A DNA stretch of 46,517 nucleotides from JANLIQ01 sp964358205 (GTDB lineage Bacteria > Patescibacteriota > UBA1384 > 2-12-FULL-50-11). The stretch is taken from contig CAYHNZ010000004.1 in NCBI GenBank assembly GCA_964358205.1, forward strand, positions 1 through 46,517. Reading direction: 5' to 3'. Of the stretch, positions 14,613-22,462 are shown in pieces. The number at the start of each line of letters is the position of its first letter. The first letter of the stretch is position 1. The position numbers and the translations under genes are program-made. The notes beneath the pieces are model-generated. The model saw only the letters and a list, made by a program, of their open reading frames with translations, ran no database searches and was not told the DNA's origin.

Positions 14613-16571
14613 ATGAGCAAAATTATCGGCATTGATCTAGGTACGACTAACTCGGCTTCGGCTGTTATTGAAGGCGGCAAAGCCAAAATGATCCCGACTG
14701 CTGAAGGCGGCAATCTTGTGCCGTCGATTGTGGCGGTTAACAAAAAAGGCGAACGCCTCGTTGGCACTCTGGCCAAGCGCCAGTCTGTGACTAACCCAGA
14801 AAACACCGTTTACTCGATCAAGCGTCTGATGGGTCGCAAATTCGAGGACGAAGAGGTCCAGCGCGACATCAAGTTGATGCCGTACAAGATCGTCAACTCT
14901 AGCGGAGCCGTCAAAGTCAAAATTGGCGACCAAGACTACTCCCCCCAGGAAGTCTCGGCGATGATCCTCTCCAAAATCAAAGCTGATGCCGAGGCCTATC
15001 TCGGCGAAAAAGTCGACGGCGCCGTTATCACCGTCCCGGCTTACTTCAACGACTCCCAGCGCCAAGCCACCAAAGATGCTGGTACCATCGCCGGTCTAGA
15101 GGTCAAAAACATCATTAACGAACCAACTGCCGCCGCTCTGGCCTACGGCGTTGGCAAAGACGAAAAGAAAGATCAGAAAGTCGCCGTTTACGACTTTGGT
15201 GGCGGTACTTTTGATATCACCATCATTGAAATGGGTCACGCCGACGGCGAAGCCACCTTTGAAGTGCTCTCCACCGGCGGCGATACTCACCTTGGTGGTG
15301 ACGACATCGACCTGAAAATTATGGATTGGGTCGTCTCGGAATTCAAAAACAAAGAAGGCGTTGACCTAACTGGCGACGCCATGGCGATGCAGCGGGTTAA
15401 AGAAGCGGCCGAAAAAGCTAAAATCGAACTCTCCCAAACCCAAGAAGCCGAGATCAACCTGCCGTTTATCTCCGCTGACGCTGACGGTCCAAAAAACCTG
15501 CAGATGAATCTGTCGCGCGCCAAGTTGGAAAGTTTAGTCGGCGACTTAATTAAAAAGACCAACAACATCTGCGAGTCGGCCCTCAAAGACGCCAAACTCA
15601 CCAAAACCGCGATCGACGAGGTCATTCTCGTTGGTGGGATGACCCGAATGCCGCTAATCCAGCAGTTGGTCAAAGATGCCTTCGGCAAAGAACCGTCCAA
15701 AGGCGTTAACCCCGACGAAGCCGTGGCTTTAGGCGCGGCCATCAAAGGCGGCGTCTTATCCGGCGAAGTTAAAGACATTCTTTTGCTTGACGTCACCCCG
15801 CTGACACTGGGCTTGGAAACGTTGGGAGGAGTGGCGACGCCGCTGATTGAGCGCAACACTACTATCCCCGCTTCTAAAACCGAAACCTTCTCGACCGCTA
15901 GCGATAACCAGCCATCGGTTGAAATTCATGTTTTGCAAGGCGAACGACCGATGGCTAGCGACAACCGAACGCTGGGTAAATTCCATCTTGATGGTATTCC
16001 ACCGGCTCCGCGCGGCGTCCCGCAAGTCGAAGTGACATTTGACCTCGACGCCAACGGTATCCTCAATGTTAAAGCCAAGGACAAAGCCACTTCCAAAGAG
16101 CAGCACATCACCATTACGGCTTCGAGCGGCCTGTCTGACGAAGATATCGAGAAAATGAAAGCCGACGCCGAGAAGCACGCCGACGAAGATAAAAAGAAAA
16201 AAGAGTTGGTTGAAGAGCGCAACGGGGCGGAAAACCTCGTTCACCTGGCCGAAAAAACTCTTAAAGACGCGGGCGATAAGGTGAAGCCAGAAGACAAACG
16301 CGAAGTCGAAGACGCCGTCACCGCCGTCAAAGGTGTTATCCACAACGACGACAAAGACAAAATCAAAGAGGAAGCAGAAAAGTTGAGTGCCGCCCTCCAA
16401 AAAGTCGGTTCAGCAATGTACGAATCCGCTGGCGCGGATCAGCAGCCCTCCTCCGCTGAAGCTTCAGAGGACAAGTCAGCTCCCAGCGATCAGCCATCAG
16501 CCGAAGAACCAAAATCCGACGAAAAGCCGGAAGAGGCAAAGTCGGACGAACCGAAAGAAGAGACAAAGTAA
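14613..16571 (+). CDS. dnaK: Molecular chaperone DnaK (Hsp70)
   Basis: ATP-dependent cytoplasmic chaperone that works with GrpE (13319) and DnaJ (34945). The nucleotide-binding domain has GIDLGTTNSA at residues 5-14, VPAYFNDSQRQATKDAGTIA, NEPTAAALAYG, VYDFGGGTFDITI and VILVGGMTRMPLI. The substrate-binding domain follows, with LLLDVTPLTLGLETLGGV. The lid is helical and the tail is a long low-complexity acidic stretch rich in P, E, S and K. Length 652 aa. The ATG follows AAGGAG with good spacing. The upstream 70 bases contain the AATTGAAAATT repeat. It is monocistronic, with its own operator-containing promoter and a terminator at 16596. Confidence 0.97.
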   Translation: MSKIIGIDLGTTNSASAVIEGGKAKMIPTAEGGNLVPSIVAVNKKGERLVGTLAKRQSVTNPENTVYSIKRLMGRKFEDEEVQRDIKLMPYKIVNSSGAVKVKIGDQDYSPQEVSAMILSKIKADAEAYLGEKVDGAVITVPAYFNDSQRQATKDAGTIAGLEVKNIINEPTAAALAYGVGKDEKKDQKVAVYDFGGGTFDITIIEMGHADGEATFEVLSTGGDTHLGGDDIDLKIMDWVVSEFKNKEGVDLTGDAMAMQRVKEAAEKAKIELSQTQEAEINLPFISADADGPKNLQMNLSRAKLESLVGDLIKKTNNICESALKDAKLTKTAIDEVILVGGMTRMPLIQQLVKDAFGKEPSKGVNPDEAVALGAAIKGGVLSGEVKDILLLDVTPLTLGLETLGGVATPLIERNTTIPASKTETFSTASDNQPSVEIHVLQGERPMASDNRTLGKFHLDGIPPAPRGVPQVEVTFDLDANGILNVKAKDKATSKEQHITITASSGLSDEDIEKMKADAEKHADEDKKKKELVEERNGAENLVHLAEKTLKDAGDKVKPEDKREVEDAVTAVKGVIHNDDKDKIKEEAEKLSAALQKVGSAMYESAGADQQPSSAEASEDKSAPSDQPSAEEPKSDEKPEEAKSDEPKEETK

Positions 16572-16595
16572 ATCGCAAAAGTTAGCGAGGGAAGC

Positions 16596-16620
16596 GGCGG
16601 GCTGAATAGCCCGCCACTTT
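16596..16620 (+). terminator. dnaK terminator hairpin
   Basis: Perfect 8-bp stem GGCGGGCT and AGCCCGCC with a GAAT loop, followed by ACTTT, 24 bases after the dnaK stop. Confidence 0.65.
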
Positions 16621-16663
16621 AGTACGTCTTGTATATTGATCAAAATAATACGATAAAGATGGT

Positions 16664-17050
16664 ATGGAACACGAACCAACAGATCTTGGAGGCATCGAAG
16701 ATAGTGCTTGGGAAGACGAAGAAGATCTTCGAAGTATCAAACCGGTTCCGATTTCTGTTGAGGAGTTGAGGGGGGAACTACATGGAGAGGAGTTTAGATT
16801 CACCCTTCAGCGGCTAAGTGCTATCGTCCGAGAACTTCACCAGGAATCAGAAAACCTCCCAGGCTTTATCGAGGGAGTGAGTAGACTGGAAGCCGCTGGA
16901 AAGAGCACCGATCTCTATTACGAAGGTTTGAAAGCGAGATTAGATGGAATGCGTGAAAACATAACCACGCTAAACCATATCCTAAGGGTAGAGTCGCCAG
17001 CTGGTGGAGACGACAGCCCGGACACCAACCAGCTGGAAGACGTGAAATAA
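16664..17050 (+). CDS. Acidic hypothetical protein, 128 aa
   Basis: Family not recognised. The N-terminal 25 residues are very acidic (EHEPTDLGGIEDSAWEDEED). Residues 34-110 are predicted helices with coiled-coil character (FRFTLQRLSAIVRELHQESE, LKARLDGMRENITTLNHILR), and the tail is again acidic and disordered. The ATG at 16664 has no Shine-Dalgarno, but a TACGAT box lies 9 nt upstream, fitting a leaderless mRNA. A strong terminator (17067-17099) follows. It is one of several small helical orphan genes around dnaK. It could be an adaptor or inhibitor; no function is assigned. Confidence 0.6.
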   Translation: MEHEPTDLGGIEDSAWEDEEDLRSIKPVPISVEELRGELHGEEFRFTLQRLSAIVRELHQESENLPGFIEGVSRLEAAGKSTDLYYEGLKARLDGMRENITTLNHILRVESPAGGDDSPDTNQLEDVK

Positions 17051-17066
17051 CAGGAAGGTGTAAAGA

Positions 17067-17099
17067 AAGAGGGTCTGCCGTGAAACGGCAGACCCTCTT
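17067..17099. terminator. Strong bidirectional terminator hairpin
   Basis: Perfect 14-bp stem (17067-17080 with 17086-17099) with loop TGAAA. It stands between the convergent 128-aa gene and the small minus-strand ORF ending at 17126. Purine-rich sequence on the left gives a T/C-rich tail on the minus strand. Confidence 0.75.
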
Positions 17100-17125
17100 G
17101 GGAGTGGCGAGAAGCTCGGTTCGGC

Positions 17126-17251
17126 TTAGGATCCGAGGTTCTTGAGCCACTTCTCGAGTTTGTCGAGGCTCTCTTCGAGCTCTTCCAGGTGCATTTCCAG
17201 CGCCGTTTCACGCATCGCGTCACGACGCAGGTCGAAGACGAGTGGCAACAC
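17126..17251 (-). CDS. Possible small helical ORF downstream of the 98-aa gene
   Basis: A frame from GTG at 17251 to TAA at 17126 encodes 41 residues with a clear amphipathic coiled coil (LEMHLEELEESLDKLEKWLK). An internal ATG at 17215 would give 29 aa. The frame is also open further up, beyond the stop of the 98-aa gene (17292). A GGAGG at 17291-17287 overlaps that stop but has no standard start codon at the proper distance. It may be a second gene with an odd start, or a -1/+1 frameshifted extension of the upstream protein. The bidirectional terminator at 17067 would serve it. Confidence 0.4.
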   Translation of the reverse strand: MLPLVFDLRRDAMRETALEMHLEELEESLDKLEKWLKNLGS

Positions 17252-17291
17252 TAATGCCAGATCGGTACTAGTGTGATTCTTTCTGGCCTCC

Positions 17292-17588
17292 TCAATAGCC
17301 GATCTGATCGATCGTCTCGTCCGGAACTTCTGGGTCGTCGAGTTGCCGGAGTAAAAGGGCGATAGTGCTATCCCTGCTTGCCGCCAATCGCCTACGAACG
17401 ATGTCCGCGTAGAGCGCCGGCTTCTTGTCGGAGAAAGCTACCATCGCTGACATTACCAACCCGACTTGACGATTACCAACCTGCTGGAGCAGGAGCTCGA
17501 ACAGATCCGTAACATCTTGGTCGTTGAGCGCTGGGCTCTTCAACGATGACATAAGCATGTCAATGTGCTGTTTCAAGTTTTCGTTCAA
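17292..17588 (-). CDS. Small helical hypothetical protein, 98 aa
   Basis: Family not recognised. It looks like an all-helical repeat-type fold (DVTDLFELLLQQVGNRQVGL, ALYADIVRRRLAASRDSTIA). A TTG at 17588 is chosen as start. It has AAGGA five bases upstream and lies downstream of a good promoter (17613-17640), whereas the ATG at 17633 is upstream of the predicted transcription start. The gene ends in TGA at 17292, followed by a second short coiled-coil frame that may be translated with it. No function is assigned. Confidence 0.55.
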   Translation of the reverse strand: MNENLKQHIDMLMSSLKSPALNDQDVTDLFELLLQQVGNRQVGLVMSAMVAFSDKKPALYADIVRRRLAASRDSTIALLLRQLDDPEVPDETIDQIGY

Positions 17589-17612
17589 TACTTCCTTCCA
17601 AAGCGTCTTGGG

Positions 17613-17640
17613 ATTGTACCGTAAAATTAGCAATAATCAA
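17613..17640 (-). promoter_or_regulatory. Promoter of the 98-aa gene
   Basis: Minus strand TTGATT (17640-17635), 16 bp, TACAAT (17618-17613). The predicted transcription start near 17606 is downstream of the ATG at 17633 and upstream of the TTG at 17588, and so decides the start codon. Confidence 0.55.
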
Positions 17641-17670
17641 CCTATTTGCCATAAATCCAACCTGCCTGCC

Positions 17671-17760
17671 CCGCACTTTCACTTGATAGTGCGGTGGCCT
17701 GCCCCGCACAAAACTTTTCTCTGTTTACCTCTGTTTCTGTGCGGGGTTTAGCAGTACAAT
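17671..17760 (+). promoter_or_regulatory. Competing hairpins and promoter box before the restriction-modification operon
   Basis: Hairpin A: CCGCACT (17671-17677) with AGTGCGG (17688-17694). Hairpin B: CCCCGCACA (17702-17710) with TGTGCGGGG (17738-17746). TGCCCCGCAC occurs twice (near 17668 and 17700), so either copy could pair with GTGCGGGG and the two structures compete. A -10-like TACAAT lies at 17755-17760, 11 nt before the ATG at 17772. This could attenuate or time expression of the operon. Confidence 0.4.
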
Positions 17761-17771
17761 TTGGGCAAGTC

Positions 17772-19583
17772 ATGAAGATCAAAGAAATTCCAAAAATCGA
17801 TAGACCGCGAGAAAGATTTCTCAAAAAAGGCCCGGAAGCACTCTCAAAAAGTGATCTTTTGGCGATTTTGCTTGGAAGCGGGATAAGAGGCACGAATGTT
17901 CAAGAATTGTCTCAAAAAGTAATCAAAAAATTCGGTAAAAACTTTTTGACTATTACCGTTGACGATTTGCAAGAAGTCTCCGGAATCGGACAAGCAAAGG
18001 CGTTACAAATTGCGTCAGCAATTTCTTTGGTAAAGAGATTTTATGCAGACGATCAGACAAACGAAGTAAAAATCAGTAATTCTCAAGATGTGATCTCTTT
18101 AACTTACGATCTGAGAGATAAGAAAAAAGAGCATCTCGTTTGTCTGTATCTCAATGCAAGAAATATTCTTTTAAAAAAAGAAGTCATAAGTGTTGGACTT
18201 CTTGATAAGACGCTTCTGCACCCGAGAGAGATTTTTTATCCTGCAACGGAACTTAACGCCGCAAGTGTCATCCTTGTACACAATCATCCTTCTGGCGACT
18301 CAACACCAAGTGAGAAAGATGTTGAGATTGTTGAAAAAATCGCACAAGCAGGAGAAGTAATGGGAATTTCAGTTATTGATTTCGTTATCATCTCCGAAAA
18401 AGGAAATTATAGTTTTTATGAAAAGTTAAAAAATCAAGATAAAAGCTTTGGTTATGTTGCGGATGGAGTACAAGGAACGCTTTTTCACTTATTGGAAATT
18501 GAAAAACCGACCTATGAAGTCAGTGTACAAAAAATAGACAGACACTACTTCCAGCCACAAAAATCAAAAAGTGGGTATTTCCAGCTTCAAAACAGGAGAT
18601 ACCTGGGTAATAAATACAAATTGCTTGGATTTATCGAGGATATAATTTCTGAGAAATGTGGTTCAATCAATTCACTTTGCGATATTTTTGCGGGTACAGG
18701 CGTGGTTGGAGAAAGGTTCAACAGTCCAGAAATTAAAATTATTTCTAACGATTTTCTCTCGGCAAACTATGCTTGCTTGTGCGCATTTTTAGGAGTCGAT
18801 CGCGATATGCGACAAAGCATCTCTGAAAAGATATTATTTCTTAATAGTCTGTCGAATGACAAAGAAAATTATTTTTCCGAGCATTTTGGTGGAACATATT
18901 TCACAGAAGAAAATGCAATAAAGATTGGAGCAATACGCGCAGAGGTAGAAAAAATAGCAGAAAATGAGGATGAAAAAAATATTTTGATTTGTTCATTACT
19001 CTATGCTGTCGATAAGGTTGCTAATACTGTTGGCCATTACGATGCTTTTCGCAAACAATTAGACACGTTGCTACCTATGAGGCTTCTGATGCCCGATATT
19101 GATTATGCGCATAACACAGGTAATGAGATTTACAAAGAAGATGCGAATGATCTTATAAAAAAGATTTCTTTCGATGTTTTATATATTGATCCGCCATATA
19201 ACTCACGTCAATACTCGGACGCATACCACCTTTTGGAAAATCTTACCGAATGGAAGAAGCCCGAAGTTGTCGGTATCGGCAAAAAAATGGATCGCTCGCA
19301 TATCAAAAGTGATTACTGTCTTAAAGATGCGACGCGAGCATTTGCAGATTTAATCAAATACGCGGACTGCAAACACATCTTGCTTTCCTATAACAACACG
19401 GGGGATTCAAAAGACGGTCGTTCAAATGCACGAATGAATGATGATGAAATTTTACACATACTAAACGAGAAGGGCGAAGTCGAGATTTTCGAAAAGGATT
19501 ATAAGGCTTTTACAACAGGTAGGAGTAATGGAGAAGATAACGCGGAGCGCATCTTCTACTGTAAGGTAACAAAACAATTATGA
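17772..19583 (+). CDS. RadC (JAMM) - DNA adenine methyltransferase fusion, type IIS modification enzyme
   Basis: Two complete domains in one 603-aa chain. Residues 1-225 are a full RadC protein: MKIKEIPKIDRPRERFLKKG start, helix-hairpin-helix GIGQAKAL (71-78) and intact JAMM metal motif H170-x-H172-x7-S180-x2-D183 in HNHPSGDSTPSEKD. Residues 275-603 are an alpha/D12-class N6-adenine methyltransferase with the SAM site FAGTGVVGERF (306-316) and catalytic DPPYN (473-477). An ATG at 17694 is out of keeping with RadC and is rejected. The stop overlaps the next gene start (ATGA). This enzyme should protect one strand of the restriction site. The role of the RadC part is unknown. The gene is far more AT-rich than its surroundings, a sign of transfer. 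Confidence 0.88.
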   Translation: MKIKEIPKIDRPRERFLKKGPEALSKSDLLAILLGSGIRGTNVQELSQKVIKKFGKNFLTITVDDLQEVSGIGQAKALQIASAISLVKRFYADDQTNEVKISNSQDVISLTYDLRDKKKEHLVCLYLNARNILLKKEVISVGLLDKTLLHPREIFYPATELNAASVILVHNHPSGDSTPSEKDVEIVEKIAQAGEVMGISVIDFVIISEKGNYSFYEKLKNQDKSFGYVADGVQGTLFHLLEIEKPTYEVSVQKIDRHYFQPQKSKSGYFQLQNRRYLGNKYKLLGFIEDIISEKCGSINSLCDIFAGTGVVGERFNSPEIKIISNDFLSANYACLCAFLGVDRDMRQSISEKILFLNSLSNDKENYFSEHFGGTYFTEENAIKIGAIRAEVEKIAENEDEKNILICSLLYAVDKVANTVGHYDAFRKQLDTLLPMRLLMPDIDYAHNTGNEIYKEDANDLIKKISFDVLYIDPPYNSRQYSDAYHLLENLTEWKKPEVVGIGKKMDRSHIKSDYCLKDATRAFADLIKYADCKHILLSYNNTGDSKDGRSNARMNDDEILHILNEKGEVEIFEKDYKAFTTGRSNGEDNAERIFYCKVTKQL

Positions 19584-21397
19584 AAAAACCTTGGTCAATC
19601 ACAACCACATTGCGAAACCCTGAGAGATTAAGAAATTTCTTGCAGGTTTTACGCAAACTTGAGGGCTTAGAGTGGAACCTTGAAAATCAAAAGAAATATC
19701 AGATCTTATTGATTCAAAATAGAATTTACGGCTACGGAAGTCGTCAGTTTTACAACGGACTTCCTCAAGAAAAGGTGGATTTGATTGATAATCAGTCAAA
19801 AGAAATTTCTTTTGAAGAAGCTGAGGAGATTTTCAATACAAAAAATTATGAAGATCCCGCAATGCGTGGAAGACAATCGATAAATCCTCTCAAGAAAATA
19901 GGACTGGTTTCAATAAAAGACAGTAAAGTATTCATAACTGATTTAGGAAAACTGTTCTTAAAAGATGACTTTGATTTTGGAGAAATCTTTTTTAGAAGTT
20001 TTTTGAAATGGCAGATACCGAACCCAGATAATCGAGATTACTCCACTAGCGGAGACTACGATATAAAACCATTTATTGGTACTTTGCATCTCATCAACAC
20101 TGTTAATGAAAAAGAAATTGCTCGAGGTAACAAGCCAAAAGGGATCAGTAAAAAAGAGTTCGCTCTTTTCGCACCAACTTTGGTGCATTATAAAGATATA
20201 AACGCACATGCTGAAAGAATCGTCGGTTTGCGAGAAGAATTACAAGGAAAGACAAAGCAAGAACAAAGAGAAATTTTTGATATTCACAAGAAGCAATTTG
20301 CCAGTGAGTTCTTGGGCGCTGATGATCAAGAAGAAATAGATGGTTTATTAAATAATCTGCAAGATTATGGAGATAACGCGATTCGCTACTTCCGCTTAAC
20401 TCGTTATATTCATATACGTGGTGGTGGTTTCTATATTGACTTAGAAGCAAGGAGATCAGTTGAAGTAGAATCACTGCTTGATTACGATAATGCACAATCG
20501 AAAGCATTTGGATCAAAGGAGGAATACCTTGCTTATATTTCTGACATCTCGCAACCTCAATTACCCTGGGAAACTTCAGAAAAATACTTTGAAATCATTG
20601 GAAAACTTATTGAAGAGATACGAGAGCATGAATGCGATCTACAAAAAGAACACACCGCAGTTAAAAAATATCAAGAAATGCAAAATGATGAGTTGAAAGA
20701 CTACATCGGAGAATTGCGAGCATATAGACGATCACTGCAAGACGAAGCAGATCACAGAAAATCTCAAACAGTTGAACAAATTGAAGCTTACATACAAAAT
20801 CTCGAAACTATTTTCGAATTTGATGATCGCCCGATACTACTTGAAAAATTATCGGCGCTCGGCTTGCATGCACTTAACGATGCATTGAAAATACAGCCGA
20901 ATTATCCCGTTGGTGATGATAACGAGCCGACCTTTACTGCGCCTGCGAACACTCCTGATATTGAATGCTTCTATGAAAACTTCAACGCAATTTGCGAAGT
21001 GACAATGCTGACTGGTCGAGATCAGTGGTACAACGAAGGGCAACCAGTCATGCGACACTTGAGAGATTTTGAAAATAAATATGAAAACAAGCCGTCCTAT
21101 TGTTTGTTTATCTCACCAAGATTACATAGAGATACAATGAATACTTTTTGGACTGCAATAAAATATGAATATGAAGGACGGCCACAAAAAATCATCCCCC
21201 TTTCTATCAATCATTTTGTTTTGATTTTAAAAGGTTTATTGCAGATGAAAGCAGAAAAGAGATTTTTGAAACACGAGGAAATTTCTCATCTTTACGAAAA
21301 AATACTGCATTCTTCGAATTCCTTCAACGACTCGGACGAATGGCTAAGGAGTATCCCAAGCACCATTTCATCATGGCAAGTAAGCCTTACTTCTTAA
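19580..21397 (+). CDS. AlwI-family type IIS restriction endonuclease
   Basis: Predicted restriction enzyme of 605 aa. The opening MKKPWSITTTLRNPERLRNF and the blocks LEGLEWN, YQILLIQNRIYGYG and DPAMRGRQSINPLKKIGLV match the AlwI endonuclease family as I recall it (type IIS, asymmetric site, cutting to one side; AlwI itself reads GGATC). A charged, largely helical middle part (about 350-430) precedes the C-terminal catalytic region (PDIECFYENFNAICEVTMLT). It overlaps the RadC-methyltransferase by 4 bp and lies 9 bp before the second methyltransferase. The recognition site here is not known; relation to GGATC is inference. Confidence 0.8.
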   Translation: MKKPWSITTTLRNPERLRNFLQVLRKLEGLEWNLENQKKYQILLIQNRIYGYGSRQFYNGLPQEKVDLIDNQSKEISFEEAEEIFNTKNYEDPAMRGRQSINPLKKIGLVSIKDSKVFITDLGKLFLKDDFDFGEIFFRSFLKWQIPNPDNRDYSTSGDYDIKPFIGTLHLINTVNEKEIARGNKPKGISKKEFALFAPTLVHYKDINAHAERIVGLREELQGKTKQEQREIFDIHKKQFASEFLGADDQEEIDGLLNNLQDYGDNAIRYFRLTRYIHIRGGGFYIDLEARRSVEVESLLDYDNAQSKAFGSKEEYLAYISDISQPQLPWETSEKYFEIIGKLIEEIREHECDLQKEHTAVKKYQEMQNDELKDYIGELRAYRRSLQDEADHRKSQTVEQIEAYIQNLETIFEFDDRPILLEKLSALGLHALNDALKIQPNYPVGDDNEPTFTAPANTPDIECFYENFNAICEVTMLTGRDQWYNEGQPVMRHLRDFENKYENKPSYCLFISPRLHRDTMNTFWTAIKYEYEGRPQKIIPLSINHFVLILKGLLQMKAEKRFLKHEEISHLYEKILHSSNSFNDSDEWLRSIPSTISSWQVSLTS

Positions 21398-21406
21398 ACA
21401 AAAAAT

Positions 21407-22174
21407 ATGAAAACAAATATTATCTACAACGGAGATTGCATCGAAATACTCAACAAGGAAGTAGATGAAAAATCCATTGACTTGATTTTTGCTGACCCGC
21501 CATACAATTTATCGGGAAATGGCTTGAAATGGAAAGGAAACAAGACAGGGGGCGACTGGTACATGGTAAATGAGCATTGGGATAAAATGACCGTTCCAGA
21601 ATATTTACAATTCACTCGAAAATGGATTGGTGCTTGCGATAGAGCCTTGAAGGACAAGGGATCAATTTACATCGCATGCAGTTACCACAATCTTAGCGAA
21701 GTAATGATCGTATTAAAACAACTCGATTTCAAGATCAACAACATCATTACTTGGTACAAAACAAATGCAATGCCAAATATGACAAGGCGGATATTTACTC
21801 ATTCTACGGAATTTGTTGTTTGGGCAGTAAGAGGAAGCGGCTGGACATTCAACTACGAAAAGATAAAAGAGATAAATCCCGATAAGCGAAAAGACGGAAG
21901 CCAAAAGCAAATGCGCGATCTTTGGGAGTTACCGCTCGTGCAAGGGAAGGAGAGATTAAGCGGTGATGACGGACGAGCATTGCATCCTACCCAAAAACCG
22001 GAAGAAATGCTCAAAAGAATTATTTTGGCTAGTTCAAATAAAGGAGAAGTTGTTCTTGATCCATTTTTGGGAAGTGGTACGACAACTTATGTAGCGAAAA
22101 AATATGGTCGAGATTGGATCGGAATTGAGCAAGATGAGGGATATGTAAGAATCGCCAAGCAAAGAATGAAATAA
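21407..22174 (+). CDS. Beta-class DNA adenine (N6/N4) methyltransferase
   Basis: Second modification enzyme of the operon, 255 aa. Catalytic motif DPPYNLSG is near the N-terminus and SAM-binding FLGSGTTTY near the C-terminus, the beta-class order. TRD-like sequence lies between (NMTRRIFTHSTEFVVWAVRGSG, DLWELPLVQGKERL). LHPTQKPEEMLKR is a typical conserved block. An asymmetric type IIS site needs one methyltransferase per strand, and the alpha-class fusion enzyme and this beta-class enzyme would supply both. The ATG at 21407 follows the endonuclease stop by 9 bases. AT-rich like the rest of the operon. Confidence 0.9.
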   Translation: MKTNIIYNGDCIEILNKEVDEKSIDLIFADPPYNLSGNGLKWKGNKTGGDWYMVNEHWDKMTVPEYLQFTRKWIGACDRALKDKGSIYIACSYHNLSEVMIVLKQLDFKINNIITWYKTNAMPNMTRRIFTHSTEFVVWAVRGSGWTFNYEKIKEINPDKRKDGSQKQMRDLWELPLVQGKERLSGDDGRALHPTQKPEEMLKRIILASSNKGEVVLDPFLGSGTTTYVAKKYGRDWIGIEQDEGYVRIAKQRMK

Positions 22175-22377
22175 CAATATGAAGAATAGATACTCCGGGA
22201 CAAGTCCCAACAACGGGCTACTTTGTTAAAACTTTCACAGCTTAAACCCTGCTTCAGTACCGTTCTCTTTTTTCTTTAGATTTGCTAAAACCTAGTCGTG
22301 GGAATCGGACTGGCAATGTCCCCGCGAAAGCAGGAATAAACTTATCACATTTATCACATGCAAAAATAACAAACAAT
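22175..22377. other. Gene-free spacer with small inverted repeats
   Basis: No convincing ORF. It contains GGGAC-AA-GTCCC (near 22198) and GTCCCCGCGAAAGCAGG (near 22318), which resembles the widespread CCCGCGAAAGCGGG-type repeat hairpin. TTATCACATTTATCACATG (near 22341) is a short tandem. It marks the boundary between the AT-rich restriction operon and the next transcription unit. Confidence 0.35.
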
Positions 22378-22405
22378 CAAAGAGGGGAACCGTCCCCTTT
22401 GTTTT
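22378..22405 (+). terminator. Rho-independent terminator
   Basis: CAAAG-A-GGGG pairs with CCCC-TTTG and is followed by TTTT. About 200 bases after the restriction-modification operon, before the next promoter. Confidence 0.6.
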
Positions 22406-22425
22406 AACCTTATAAGCTAGGCGCT

Positions 22426-22453
22426 TTGAGGTTATATCGACTGGTAGTATGCT
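22426..22453 (+). promoter_or_regulatory. Promoter of the membrane protein/nuclease pair
   Basis: TTGAGG (22426-22431), 16 bp, TATGCT (22448-22453), then 9 bases to the ATG at 22463. No Shine-Dalgarno is present, so the transcript would be leaderless or nearly so. Confidence 0.5.
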
Positions 22454-22462
22454 ACGGGAATA

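Noticed and set aside
14637..16400. Several minus-strand ORFs of 140-214 aa opposite dnaK
   Set aside because: They mirror the biased codon use of dnaK, overlap one another and show no motifs.
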